From positions 6,510,001 through 6,574,000 of the forward strand of contig NZ_AP021875.1 of the NCBI RefSeq assembly GCF_009688965.1: a stretch of 64,000 bases of DNA, in the 5' to 3' direction. Shown here in pieces: positions 24,888 through 33,398 of the stretch. Numbering within the stretch: the first letter of the stretch is position 1; the number at the start of each line of letters is the position of its first letter. The stretch is from Desulfosarcina widdelii. Lineage in GTDB: Bacteria; Desulfobacterota; Desulfobacteria; Desulfobacterales; Desulfosarcinaceae. The notes beneath the pieces are model-generated. The model had not been told where the DNA came from. It worked only from the letters and a program-made list of their open reading frames with translations, and did not search any database. The position numbers and the translations under genes were made by a program.

Positions 24888-25328
24888 CTATTGTCTTTCC
24901 AATCCATCGGGTTTCAGGAAGCGTTTTGCAATCCACAGGCTTCCGCCTGCGGTGGCAGCGGTGAGGACGGTTCCCCAAACCATGTCCACGAGGGCAACGA
25001 TAACCGGCCATCCATCGAGCAGTGCCAACGCCGTCAGATCGAAGGTGCCATAGGCAAACAGGCCCAGCAGACCTCCCATCAGGGCGGTTTGGGGAACCCC
25101 GGAACCGCCTTTGAGTGCGGGGGCCAGCACAAAGACGACGATACCGCCGATGTAAAAAAAATAGAACATCAACGCCGCCGGCCAGTTAACCGAATCGCGC
25201 AGCAGGCCGCCGATGGTTCGGGTATAAAAATCCTGCGCCACCACACCGATCCAGACCAGATCGATTAGGAAAAACACGATGGTTGTGATACCATAAATCC
25301 ATCCAAATCTGCTGACATGGTCGTTCAT
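24888..25328 (-). CDS. DUF2177-family membrane protein
   Basis: 146 aa with four hydrophobic segments (GITTIVFFLIDLVWIGV; ALMFYFFYIGGIVVFVLA; ALMGGLLGLFAYGTFDLTALAL; ALVDMVWGTVLTA). The order FLIDLVWIG ... YGTFDLT ... DMVWG matches DUF2177, inner-membrane proteins of unknown role. GGGGGG precedes the start. Found with a small CxxC protein downstream. Confidence 0.85.
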   Translation of the reverse strand: MNDHVSRFGWIYGITTIVFFLIDLVWIGVVAQDFYTRTIGGLLRDSVNWPAALMFYFFYIGGIVVFVLAPALKGGSGVPQTALMGGLLGLFAYGTFDLTALALLDGWPVIVALVDMVWGTVLTAATAGGSLWIAKRFLKPDGLERQ

Positions 25329-25537
25329 GGTTCCCCCCTTTTTTGCTGCGGACCGGTACCTCTAAAAATCCTTGTGGATAAGATGCCCACCGGTTGAAAA
25401 GTTGCAATGGCAAGTGCCAACGAGGCTTATGGTAGGAAAAACCTATAAGCCAAATCCGTTTGCCTGGTGGGGCTGTTTCATGGGTTGTTCATGTATCGTC
25501 GTTTCCCTCGGACCGTCACCATAAGGGAGTTCCGCTG

Positions 25538-26359
25538 TTGAGACCGCCCAACCGACACCGCAACATCACGGTGAAACGACTGCTTCTGGATGGCTTCCAG
25601 TTTATTCGTTGTCAGTCATGGGTCAGACGCCGTCTTGGCAAGCCCTTCCACTGCAGCCGCAGGTACGTCGAAATTGACATCACCTACAAATGCAACCTGA
25701 AATGCATCAACTGCAACCGCTCCTGCAACCAGGCGCCGAGCGAGTTGGAGATGCCGGTGTCGACCATCGAAGCTTTCCTCGCCCAGAGTGTCGAACAAAA
25801 GCTATCCTGGGAGCGGATCCGGATTCTGGGGGGAGAACCCACACTTCACAGTCGGTTTTTCGATATCGTCGACCGTTTAATGGACTATCAGCGGGTCCAC
25901 AATCCATCGGTTCGGCTGGTGGTGGGCACCCACTTCCATGGCCGACGGGTTCGCCGGGTACTGGAACAACTGCCGCCTTCCGTCATTGTTAAAAGTACGC
26001 TCAAGACATCGCGTTCAAACCTCTTCCGGCCTTTCAACGTGGCGCCCGTGGATAGGCCTTTCCACCGGTTTATGGATTTCACCTGCGGCTGCCGCATCAT
26101 CGAGGACTGCGGTTTGGGGTTGACGCCTACCGGGTATTACATGTGCGCCGTCGCCGGTGGCATCGACCGGATTTTCGGCTATCATTTAGGCTGGTCGAAC
26201 CTGCCGGATCCACAGGATGACTTTGCTGACCAGATGGCGGCCTTTTGCCCGCTATGCGGACATTTCGGCTTTCAGTGGCCCACCCGCAAGAGCAGGCAGT
26301 CCAAAACCTGGCGCCAAGCCTATGCCGATGCAGCTTTGAGGGCGAAACAACCGATATGA
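25538..26359 (+). CDS. Radical SAM protein
   Basis: About 273 aa. The 4Fe-4S/SAM motif is YKCNLKCINCN (Cys 52, 56, 59), followed by the GGEPTL motif 2 in RILGGEPTLHSRF. The C-terminal part carries several cysteines (FTCGCRIIEDCG, FCPLCGHFGF) that could hold a second cluster or zinc. TTG 25538 with AAGGGAG upstream is the most likely start, though the frame is open upstream to 25460. A glycosyltransferase follows 49 nt downstream, hinting at a shared product such as a modified envelope sugar or lipid. The reaction is unknown. Confidence 0.85.
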   Translation: MRPPNRHRNITVKRLLLDGFQFIRCQSWVRRRLGKPFHCSRRYVEIDITYKCNLKCINCNRSCNQAPSELEMPVSTIEAFLAQSVEQKLSWERIRILGGEPTLHSRFFDIVDRLMDYQRVHNPSVRLVVGTHFHGRRVRRVLEQLPPSVIVKSTLKTSRSNLFRPFNVAPVDRPFHRFMDFTCGCRIIEDCGLGLTPTGYYMCAVAGGIDRIFGYHLGWSNLPDPQDDFADQMAAFCPLCGHFGFQWPTRKSRQSKTWRQAYADAALRAKQPI

Positions 26360-26408
26360 GGGCTTTACATCCATTTTATTTTGGAAACAAAGGAGGCCAT
26401 GCGCGCCA

Positions 26409-27641
26409 ATGACCGCTCTTCGCATATTGCACGTTCTTGGACAGCGTCCTGAAATGACCGGAAGCGGAATCTATCTGGAGGCCCTGATCGGGGAATCTCG
26501 CAAGCACGGGATATCCTGTTTCCGGGTGGTAGGAATCCCGGCAGGCAGTTTGGAACCCTTGGCGGCTGGGTCTTCCGTCGACACAGAATCCGTTCTTTTT
26601 GATTCGGTCCCCCTCGATTTTCCGGTTGTCGGAATGTCCGATGTCATGCCGTATCGAAGTTCCCTGTTCAGCGAATTAAAAGGCCGACGGCTGACGGCCT
26701 ACAAGGCGGAGTTCATCCGCGTGCTGGAGGCGGCCGTGAATCGATTTCATCCCCATCTCCTTCACACCAACCACCTCTTCCTGTTGTCGGCGCTCGCCAG
26801 AAAACGCTTTCCGAATCTGCCTATGGTTACCACCTGCCACGGTACCGACCTGCGACAGGTCGAGCTGTGCCCTCATCTGAGATCCTTCGTAAGGCGGTAT
26901 TGCCGGCGGATCGATAAGATCATCGCGCTAAGTGCCGATCAAAAAGCCGACATCCAACAGGTGTATGACGTCTCTGAAAAGAGCATTGCGGTTATCGGCG
27001 GCGGGTATGATGACACCATTTTCACCCGTGGTCCGCAGCGCTCGACCGAAGGGGTTGAATTGCTTTATGCCGGTAAATTGAACCGGAGCAAAGGCGTTCC
27101 CTGGCTGCTGCGGTCCCTCATGAAGATTACCGATCTGGACTGGCACCTGCATTTGGCGGGAAGCGGAAGCGGGCCGGAGTACGACGAATGCATCGAATTG
27201 ACCCGGCATTTGGGCGACCGTGTGTCGCTTCATGGATACATCAGTCACCGCTGTCTGGCCGATCTGATGAAACGCGTCCACATTCAGATTCTCCCTTCTT
27301 TTTTCGAAGGACTGCCCCTGGTACTTTTCGAAGGGCTGGCCTCGGGATGCCGGGTCATTGCCACCGAATTGCCTGGTTTCCGTGAGATTTTTGGAAAAAC
27401 CCGAAGAGATACGGTTCGTCTGGTTCCCTTGCCGCCTTTGGAAACCATCGACCGGCCCTATCAAAAAGACGAGCCCGGTCTTGTCGAGGTGCTTTCCAAC
27501 AGCCTTGTCGATATGATCGCCACGGTGAACCGATTTCCCGATGTCGATGATCCCCAAGCCGAGGCCATTGCAGCCGATTATACCTGGTCGCGTGTTTTTG
27601 AACGTACCTTTTCCGTTTACAAAGAAATGGTTTCGCCATGA
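26409..27641 (+). CDS. GT4-family glycosyltransferase
   Basis: 410 aa, GT-B fold. The N-terminal acceptor half has RPEMTGSGIYLEALIGESRKHG. The middle has TTCHGTDLRQ. The donor half has LLYAGKLNRSKGVPWLL and the E-x7-E motif in FFEGLPLVLFEGLASGCRVIAT followed by LPGFREIFG. It transfers a sugar from a nucleotide donor to an unknown acceptor. Start ATG 26409 with AAAGGAGG 12 nt upstream. Likely in one transcript with the radical SAM gene, converging on the transporter gene at 27705. Confidence 0.88.
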   Translation: MTALRILHVLGQRPEMTGSGIYLEALIGESRKHGISCFRVVGIPAGSLEPLAAGSSVDTESVLFDSVPLDFPVVGMSDVMPYRSSLFSELKGRRLTAYKAEFIRVLEAAVNRFHPHLLHTNHLFLLSALARKRFPNLPMVTTCHGTDLRQVELCPHLRSFVRRYCRRIDKIIALSADQKADIQQVYDVSEKSIAVIGGGYDDTIFTRGPQRSTEGVELLYAGKLNRSKGVPWLLRSLMKITDLDWHLHLAGSGSGPEYDECIELTRHLGDRVSLHGYISHRCLADLMKRVHIQILPSFFEGLPLVLFEGLASGCRVIATELPGFREIFGKTRRDTVRLVPLPPLETIDRPYQKDEPGLVEVLSNSLVDMIATVNRFPDVDDPQAEAIAADYTWSRVFERTFSVYKEMVSP

Positions 27642-27704
27642 ATCAGCGAAAGCAGATCCGCTGCGCGGCAATGGGAAGTAAACCGGCGACGCGTGGCCGG
27701 CGTA

Positions 27705-29096
27705 TTACGTTTTTAATGGATCGGCGACTTCCCGACCCTGTTTCATCAGGGCGATGCTCTCCACGATGCGCCGGTGAATCGCCGGAGAGATGGGAAAAGC
27801 CAGGGCAATGGCAAAAGCGGCCGCATTGCACACACTGGGAACCAGGGCATAGAGCACCTTGAGGGTCTGGATCACTTCGGGCGGCTGCACCTGGCCCGGC
27901 GTATATCCGGCCATGCCCAGCAGGGTCAGGCCGGTTCCAACGCCCAGGGCGGCGGCCAGTTTCTTGACGACCGACCAGATGCCGATATACCAGCCCTCCT
28001 GGCGACGGCCGGTGAGAAATTCATCGTAGTCGATGACGTCAGCCTGAATGGCCGAGGGCAGTGCAAGGGTGGCACCGAAGCCCATTCCGGAGATCACCAC
28101 CAGAACGGCATAGGCCCACTCGTCGCCGGCACCCAGGAAGTATACCCCGCTGAAGGCCAGGGTGTTGATGGCCATGGAGGCCAACCAGGCGTTCTTTTTG
28201 CCGATGCGCCGCGAGACGCCGATCCACGCAGGCAGCATCAGAATGCCGGAAGCGAAGTAAAGGAACAGAAAGAGATCGGCCCGGCTGGATTCGAGTACAT
28301 ACTGGACATAATAGAGAATCAGGGTTGCAGGAAGATTGCTCCCCAAAGCCCCGATCATATAGGCGGTCAACAGGATCCAGAAAGGCCGGTTGCGCCCAAC
28401 GCTCCTGAGATTACTGATGGTCAACGTGGTGGAAGACTCTTTGCCGTCCTCCTTCTCACGAATGCGAAGCACGCACCACAGGCAGGTTCCGATCAGCAGA
28501 GGGGCATAGAGAAGAGCGATCCAGAGAAACTTCTGGCGCTGGGCGGCGGCCGTGGCAGCGTTTCCCTGCAGGCCTTCGATCAGCACCGGTGATGCCGCCG
28601 CCAGAAGGGTTCCCGCAATCAGCAATCCGTCCCGCCAGGCAAAAAGGGAGGTCCGCTCGGTGTAGTCTCGGGTCAGTGCCGGACCCAAGGCTTCATAGGG
28701 TACCGTTACCACCGTCCAGAAGGCGAACAGGGCCACGATGGTCATTGCGAACCAGGCGATGGCCGCAAATCCTGTAACATGGGGAGGCACAAAGAGCAGA
28801 AACGTCGCCGCGGCAAGACCGACACTGCCCCACAGCATAAAGGGCCTGCGACGTCCCATGCGGGTGTGTGTACGATCCGAAACAACCCCCATCAGCGGAT
28901 CGGAAAAGGCGTCGAACAGTCTTACCCCCATGAGAATGGCACCGACCCAGGCGATGTTGACGCCGATAACGTCGGTGTAGAATTTGGGGATGTGGACATA
29001 CACGGGAATCCCCACCATGGCCAGGGCAAACGCCGGCAGACCATAGGAAATCTTTCGGCCCAGATGCAGCCGATCCTGTGGGCGGTTTGTCTTCAT
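27705..29096 (-). CDS. GPH/MFS-type sugar:cation symporter-like transporter
   Basis: 463 aa with about 12 transmembrane segments. The N-terminal LRKISYG-like start (LGRKISYGLPAFA), FYTDVIG, RLFDAFSDPLMGVVSDRTHTRMGRRRPF and VPYEAL are hallmarks of the MFS_2/GPH (MelB-like) group. Members beside lipid-modification genes are common and may move lysolipid or other amphipathic substrates rather than sugars. The ATG overlaps the stop of the chalcone-isomerase-like gene (ATGA), so the two are coupled. Confidence 0.88.
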   Translation of the reverse strand: MKTNRPQDRLHLGRKISYGLPAFALAMVGIPVYVHIPKFYTDVIGVNIAWVGAILMGVRLFDAFSDPLMGVVSDRTHTRMGRRRPFMLWGSVGLAAATFLLFVPPHVTGFAAIAWFAMTIVALFAFWTVVTVPYEALGPALTRDYTERTSLFAWRDGLLIAGTLLAAASPVLIEGLQGNAATAAAQRQKFLWIALLYAPLLIGTCLWCVLRIREKEDGKESSTTLTISNLRSVGRNRPFWILLTAYMIGALGSNLPATLILYYVQYVLESSRADLFLFLYFASGILMLPAWIGVSRRIGKKNAWLASMAINTLAFSGVYFLGAGDEWAYAVLVVISGMGFGATLALPSAIQADVIDYDEFLTGRRQEGWYIGIWSVVKKLAAALGVGTGLTLLGMAGYTPGQVQPPEVIQTLKVLYALVPSVCNAAAFAIALAFPISPAIHRRIVESIALMKQGREVADPLKT

Positions 29097-29662
29097 GATA
29101 CCCCCAGGAGCGTATCCCTGAACGTCTCATCGATGGGATGATCGCCCAGCCAGATGGAAAAAACGGCGCCGGCAAAGTCATCGCCGGGAATAAGGCCCAG
29201 GTCTTCCCCGTTCAGGGAAAGGCGGGTGCCTTTACCCGGAAGGTAGGTCAGTGCATAGCGGTCGCCGGGTTTTACATCTCGATACATCGCGGCAAGGCGG
29301 TCGATCCGGGCACGCAGCTTCTCGGCCTGTTCCGCATTTACATTGTCATGAATCTTGGCCCGGGTGGCCTTGGCGAAATCTTCGCTGCCAATGGCATGGT
29401 AGTAGGCCAGTTCCAGCCGCTTGGCTACCGGCGCCAGCACCGGATCGGACGGTGCCGAATCCGGCAGATATAGGGCACCGGCGTAAGCCTTGATAAACAC
29501 CATATACCGCAGCAGACCGGCACCTTTCAGCTTCAGACGCTGGTCCTGAATGTCCACCGTTTTGGTGAAGCGAAAGTCGTCCACCACCACAGTCGTTTCG
29601 GCCTTGGAGCCAGGCGCTGTCAGAAGTATTGTAAAAAGCAAAAATGCGAATATCGGTTTCAT
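29093..29662 (-). CDS. Chalcone-isomerase-like periplasmic protein
   Basis: 189 aa with a signal peptide (MKPIFAFLLFTILLTAPGSKA). The mature part has LKGAGLLRYMVFIKAYAGALYLP and GDRYALTYLPGKGTRLSLNGEDLG, typical of the bacterial chalcone_3/CHI-like family, whose plant relatives bind fatty acids. A periplasmic fatty-acid or lipid-binding role is plausible; isomerase activity is not implied. ATG 29662 is taken because GAGGGGA precedes it and the signal peptide starts there. The overlap with the MFS gene suggests they serve one substrate. Confidence 0.85.
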   Translation of the reverse strand: MKPIFAFLLFTILLTAPGSKAETTVVVDDFRFTKTVDIQDQRLKLKGAGLLRYMVFIKAYAGALYLPDSAPSDPVLAPVAKRLELAYYHAIGSEDFAKATRAKIHDNVNAEQAEKLRARIDRLAAMYRDVKPGDRYALTYLPGKGTRLSLNGEDLGLIPGDDFAGAVFSIWLGDHPIDETFRDTLLGVS

Positions 29663-29835
29663 CGTTTTCCCCTCTTTCTCTGGGTGCAGGAGAAAATTCC
29701 AGGTTTGTTTCAGATCATAAAAGTAAAGTAATTTCTGCCTGCTGTTTGACAAGCCGCAAGAGCAGACAAAGATTGAGTTAATCTTGGGTAGTAAATGATA
29801 GGTTCTGCCAACCAGTGCAACGAAAGGCGGGGCGC

Positions 29836-31257
29836 ATGACCAACCAATGGCGAATCACCAAAACGATCGATACGGACCAGCCTGCCGATCGACTCTTCGA
29901 CTATTTGAGCCGCTGGGACAACGTGGTGGAATGGGATCCTACCGCCTTTTTCGGACGCAAGCTGTCCCCCGGCGAACCGGCCGTGGGCAGCCGTTTTGTC
30001 ATCACGCTGCGTTTCGGATGGCGGCCCGTGCCCATGACCTACACCATCGTCCGCATGGAGCGCCCCCGCTTGCTGGAACTTGAGGGCCGGGGCGCCCATT
30101 TTCGTGCCCTGGATCACATTCGCCTGACAGACACCGCCTCGGGTTGCCGCCTGACCTACGAAGTCGTGATCCGATTCGACCGTCACCAGAACCCGGTGGC
30201 CAGCCGCATCGGCCGGTACCTGTTTGACCGCTATGCCCGGACAACCATCCGACGGCTTCAACGGATGATCGACGGTTCCGCCAGCCCACCGGCACTAAGC
30301 CCGGTGACGCGCATGGCCGACCGGGCCATTTTACCCGGATTGATCGGCTTTACCCGCCTGGGCCACATCCTGGGCAAACGCCGGCGGCCGGTGGCCTCGG
30401 CCCTGTACGTCGGCCGCACCATGGTGCTTACCGGCGGCACCTCGGGCATCGGCCGGGCCGCCGCCCGCGAACTGGTGCATCGGGGGGCAAATCTGGTGGT
30501 GGTGGGGCGCGACGGGGAAAAGTTAAAAGGATTGCTGGATGAACTGGGACGCCTGAAAAACGGCGGATGGATTGAAACCGAGCGGGCCGATCTCAGTCTG
30601 ATGGCGGAAGTGCGCAGGCTGGCCGACCGTCTGATGCGGCGCCACAAGCGGATCGATGTCTTGATCAACAACGCCGGCGCCCTGTTTAACCGCTACGGCC
30701 AGACCGACGAAGGCGTTGAACGAACCATGGCGACCGACCTGGTCAGCCCCTATCTGCTGACCGTTTTGCTGCTGCCGGCCTTAAAAGCGGCCGGATCGGC
30801 ACGGGTCGTCAATGTCGCCTCCGGGGGCATGTATACCCAGGGCATGCGTGCCGGTATGCTGGACGCAGAGCCGGCCGACTACGACGGACCGACGGCCTAT
30901 GCCAGGGCCAAACGGGGCCTGGTTATGCTCACCGAAGATTGGGGCAACCGATGGGCCGATTTCGGAATCGGTGCGCATGCCATGCATCCGGGCTGGGTGG
31001 ATACCCCCGGTCTGGAAGCCTCTCTGCCGGCCTTCCACCGGCAAGTGGCCCCTTTGCTGCGGACCCCGGAGCAGGGCGCCGACACCATTGTCTGGCTGGC
31101 CGCCTCGCCGGACGCCCAGCGGGCATCCGGCCGTTTCTGGCTGGATCGAAAAATCCGCGCCACCCACGTGTTCCGCCACACGGCGAACAGCGGCAAAGAC
31201 CGCCGCGACCTGATCCGGGCGTTGGACACCCTGACAGGTATGGCCGCAAAAACATGA
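29836..31257 (+). CDS. SRPBCC (polyketide-cyclase-like) - SDR fusion protein
   Basis: 473 aa. Residues 1-145 are a SRPBCC/START-like ligand-binding domain (RITKTIDTDQPADRLFDYLS, then FDRHQNPVASRIGRYLF). The rest, from about 190, is a short-chain dehydrogenase: TGGTSGIG at 199-206, NNAG, Ser in NVASGG, and the catalytic Tyr 355/Lys 359 in YARAK. The SDR part resembles DHRS12-like enzymes. The ligand-binding domain may present a lipid or polyketide to the dehydrogenase. Divergent from the CHI-like gene, in the membrane-lipid cluster. Start ATG 29836, after GGCGGGG. Confidence 0.88.
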   Translation: MTNQWRITKTIDTDQPADRLFDYLSRWDNVVEWDPTAFFGRKLSPGEPAVGSRFVITLRFGWRPVPMTYTIVRMERPRLLELEGRGAHFRALDHIRLTDTASGCRLTYEVVIRFDRHQNPVASRIGRYLFDRYARTTIRRLQRMIDGSASPPALSPVTRMADRAILPGLIGFTRLGHILGKRRRPVASALYVGRTMVLTGGTSGIGRAAARELVHRGANLVVVGRDGEKLKGLLDELGRLKNGGWIETERADLSLMAEVRRLADRLMRRHKRIDVLINNAGALFNRYGQTDEGVERTMATDLVSPYLLTVLLLPALKAAGSARVVNVASGGMYTQGMRAGMLDAEPADYDGPTAYARAKRGLVMLTEDWGNRWADFGIGAHAMHPGWVDTPGLEASLPAFHRQVAPLLRTPEQGADTIVWLAASPDAQRASGRFWLDRKIRATHVFRHTANSGKDRRDLIRALDTLTGMAAKT

Positions 31258-31298
31258 TCCTTGCAAGGTTTGAAGGTTCTGCAAAAATTCGATTTTCA

Positions 31299-31422
31299 GA
31301 CGGCTTCGTAAAAAGCCCGAGATCAACGCTTGCGAATTCCGAGGAGGGAGGCGTACCAAAACGTACTCCGCACTGACGAGGGATGAGCGTAACGAAGATA
31401 TCGGGTTTTTTACGAAGCCGTC
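31299..31422 (-). repeat. Palindromic repeat family, copy D (short form)
   Basis: 124 nt. Arms GACGGCTTCGTAAAAA and TTTTTACGAAGCCGTC are perfectly complementary over 16 bp. The core has CTTGCGAATTCCGAGGAGG, GGCGTAC, ACGTACTCCGCACTGACGAGG and GAGCGTAACG. It lies between convergent genes, and its right arm forms the last three codons and the stop of the cyclopropane-synthase gene. Confidence 0.9.
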
Positions 31423-33398
31423 AATTTGGCATTGCCCTCCCGGGTCAGAACCAGCTGCAGGTTGCCCAGCACCCGCTGCCGGAATCCCGCCTCGCAGCTT
31501 CCCAAATAATACGCCCATTTGCGTTGAAAAGTGCGGTCGAAACCCAGTTGGGCGACCCGATCCCGGTTGGAATTGAAACGCCGATGCCAGTGGGCCAGGG
31601 TGGTGGCGTAGTGGTTGCCGATATTCTCCGCATGATCGATCATCAGGCTGGAGTGGCGGGTCATGGCGCGGGTCAGGACCGTCAGGGACGGCAGCAGACC
31701 GCCCGGAAAGATGTGCTTCTGAATCCAGTCGTGGCTTTTGCGATAGACCTCGTAGCGCTGATCGGGAATGGTGATGGTCTGGATGACGGCAATGCCGTTG
31801 GGGGCCAGCAAACGATCCAACTGACGGAAGAAGGTGCCGAAATAGGCGTGCCCCACCGCCTCCAACATTTCTATGGAAACGATCTTATCGAAGCGCCCGT
31901 ACATCTTGCGGTAATCGCGAAAAAGAATGCGGATGCGGTCCTGCAACCCGGCCTCGCGAACCCGCTGACGGGCCATTGAATACTGCTCTTTGGAAATGGT
32001 GATACCGGTGACCCGGCATCCGGTCCGTCGTACGGCTTCAATGGCGAACCCACCCCAGCCGCAGCCGATCTCCAGCAGGTGATCATCGGCGGCCAGACGG
32101 GCTTTGTCCATGATGGCGTGGTACTTGTTCTTCTGGGCCGTTTCGAGGGAATCGCCGTCATTTTTGAAAATGGCGCACGAATAGGCCATGGATTCGTCCA
32201 GAAAGGTCTGGAAGAAATCGTTGGACAGATCGTAGTGCCGTCCGATGTTGCGGCGGCTGCCGGCCAGGGTGTTGGCCTGGGTGAGAAAGCGCAGTTTTTC
32301 CAGCAGGCGCGTCAGGATGGATTCCTTGAAATCGCCGTCATTGAGCCTGTTGCGGTTGCGGATGAAAAAATCGATCACGGCCGCGATGTCCTCGGTCTCC
32401 CATTCGGCGGCCATGTAAGATTCGCCCAGACCGATGTCCGATCCCAGCACGACCCGCGAAAAAAAGCGGTGATCGTTGACGCTCAGGCGGGCCTGAATTT
32501 CTTCCTTCTCATCGCCGAATGCCCTGACTGTACCGTCCGGCAGGGTCATCTGCAGATGACCCTTTCCGGACCTGGAGAGAACGTCCAGCATCAGCTTGGT
32601 GCAGTAGCGTTGAACCGTGGTGGGCGGCAGCCGGCGGACGGTCATGGGGCTTTGGGGAACCGGCTTGTCGTGATAGTCCAGCTTGCGCTGGAAGTAGAGT
32701 TTAAAGGCTTCCCAGTAGATCCTGGGAATGGTCAGCCGCGGCTGCAAGGGGTGGCGCAAAACAGTTTTCAAATGGCTAAGCGGGGTCAGTGGCCGGGGGG
32801 CGCCTTTCAGGCAGGCCTGCAGGATATGTCGGCCCTCACGGTGCAGATCGATGCGGATGTCCATCTCCCGGCGGATGTCGGACAATTGGAAGCTATAGGT
32901 GCCGTCCATGGTGTTGAAAGGCGACACGTGGAAAGTCTTGTTTGCCCGGTAGTGGGCCGGAAAGCCCTCATGCGCACCCCCGTCTCCCGGCAGGACATAA
33001 ACATGCTTTTCGCCGAAAGTGTTGTTCACCTCCGCCACGACCGCTGTCAGCTCCCGGCCGCTGTCGAAGCAGTAGTAAAAGCTCACCGGATTGAATGCCC
33101 GGCCCAGCAGCCGGGGAGAGGTGACCATGATCACCTGCGCCAGGTCTGCTGCCGGGATGTGCGCTGCCAGGGCCGCTTCCAGCTTTTGCCGGATGGTGCC
33201 GGCTTTCGGGGCCAGATAGTCCCGGTCGTGCAGGGATACCGGTCGCGGACGGTTGTAGCCGAACAGGGGCAGGCGGCGGTCAAGCCGTTCCAGTTCGGCA
33301 AGGTCGAGGGCATAGACGTAAAGCCTGTAGCGCAGCTGATGGCCGACCGGATGGAATCGTTCGTGGGTCACCTCGCCAACGTATAGTTTAGAATCCAT
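31410..33398 (-). CDS. DUF1365 - cyclopropane-fatty-acyl-phospholipid synthase fusion
   Basis: 662 aa. The N-terminal 245 residues match DUF1365 (VTHERFHPVGHQLRYRLYVYALDL; GRAFNPVSFYYCFD; KTFHVSPFNTMDGTYSF). The C-terminal part, from about 265, is a CFA-synthase-type methyltransferase (HYDLSNDFFQTFLDESMAYSCAIF; SAM loop LEIGCGWGGFAIEA; KIVSIEMLEAVGHAYFGTFF; QTITI). CFA synthases methylate unsaturated acyl chains of phospholipids in the membrane. The two domains are normally separate neighbouring genes, so this is a fusion. GGGAGGA precedes ATG 33398. The gene overlaps the FAD gene by 11 nt. Confidence 0.93.
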   Translation of the reverse strand: MDSKLYVGEVTHERFHPVGHQLRYRLYVYALDLAELERLDRRLPLFGYNRPRPVSLHDRDYLAPKAGTIRQKLEAALAAHIPAADLAQVIMVTSPRLLGRAFNPVSFYYCFDSGRELTAVVAEVNNTFGEKHVYVLPGDGGAHEGFPAHYRANKTFHVSPFNTMDGTYSFQLSDIRREMDIRIDLHREGRHILQACLKGAPRPLTPLSHLKTVLRHPLQPRLTIPRIYWEAFKLYFQRKLDYHDKPVPQSPMTVRRLPPTTVQRYCTKLMLDVLSRSGKGHLQMTLPDGTVRAFGDEKEEIQARLSVNDHRFFSRVVLGSDIGLGESYMAAEWETEDIAAVIDFFIRNRNRLNDGDFKESILTRLLEKLRFLTQANTLAGSRRNIGRHYDLSNDFFQTFLDESMAYSCAIFKNDGDSLETAQKNKYHAIMDKARLAADDHLLEIGCGWGGFAIEAVRRTGCRVTGITISKEQYSMARQRVREAGLQDRIRILFRDYRKMYGRFDKIVSIEMLEAVGHAYFGTFFRQLDRLLAPNGIAVIQTITIPDQRYEVYRKSHDWIQKHIFPGGLLPSLTVLTRAMTRHSSLMIDHAENIGNHYATTLAHWHRRFNSNRDRVAQLGFDRTFQRKWAYYLGSCEAGFRQRVLGNLQLVLTREGNAKLTAS

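Noticed and set aside
31383..31979. 198-codon plus-strand frame starting inside repeat copy D
   Set aside because: Antisense to the CFA synthase with no domain; the start codon lies inside the repeat.
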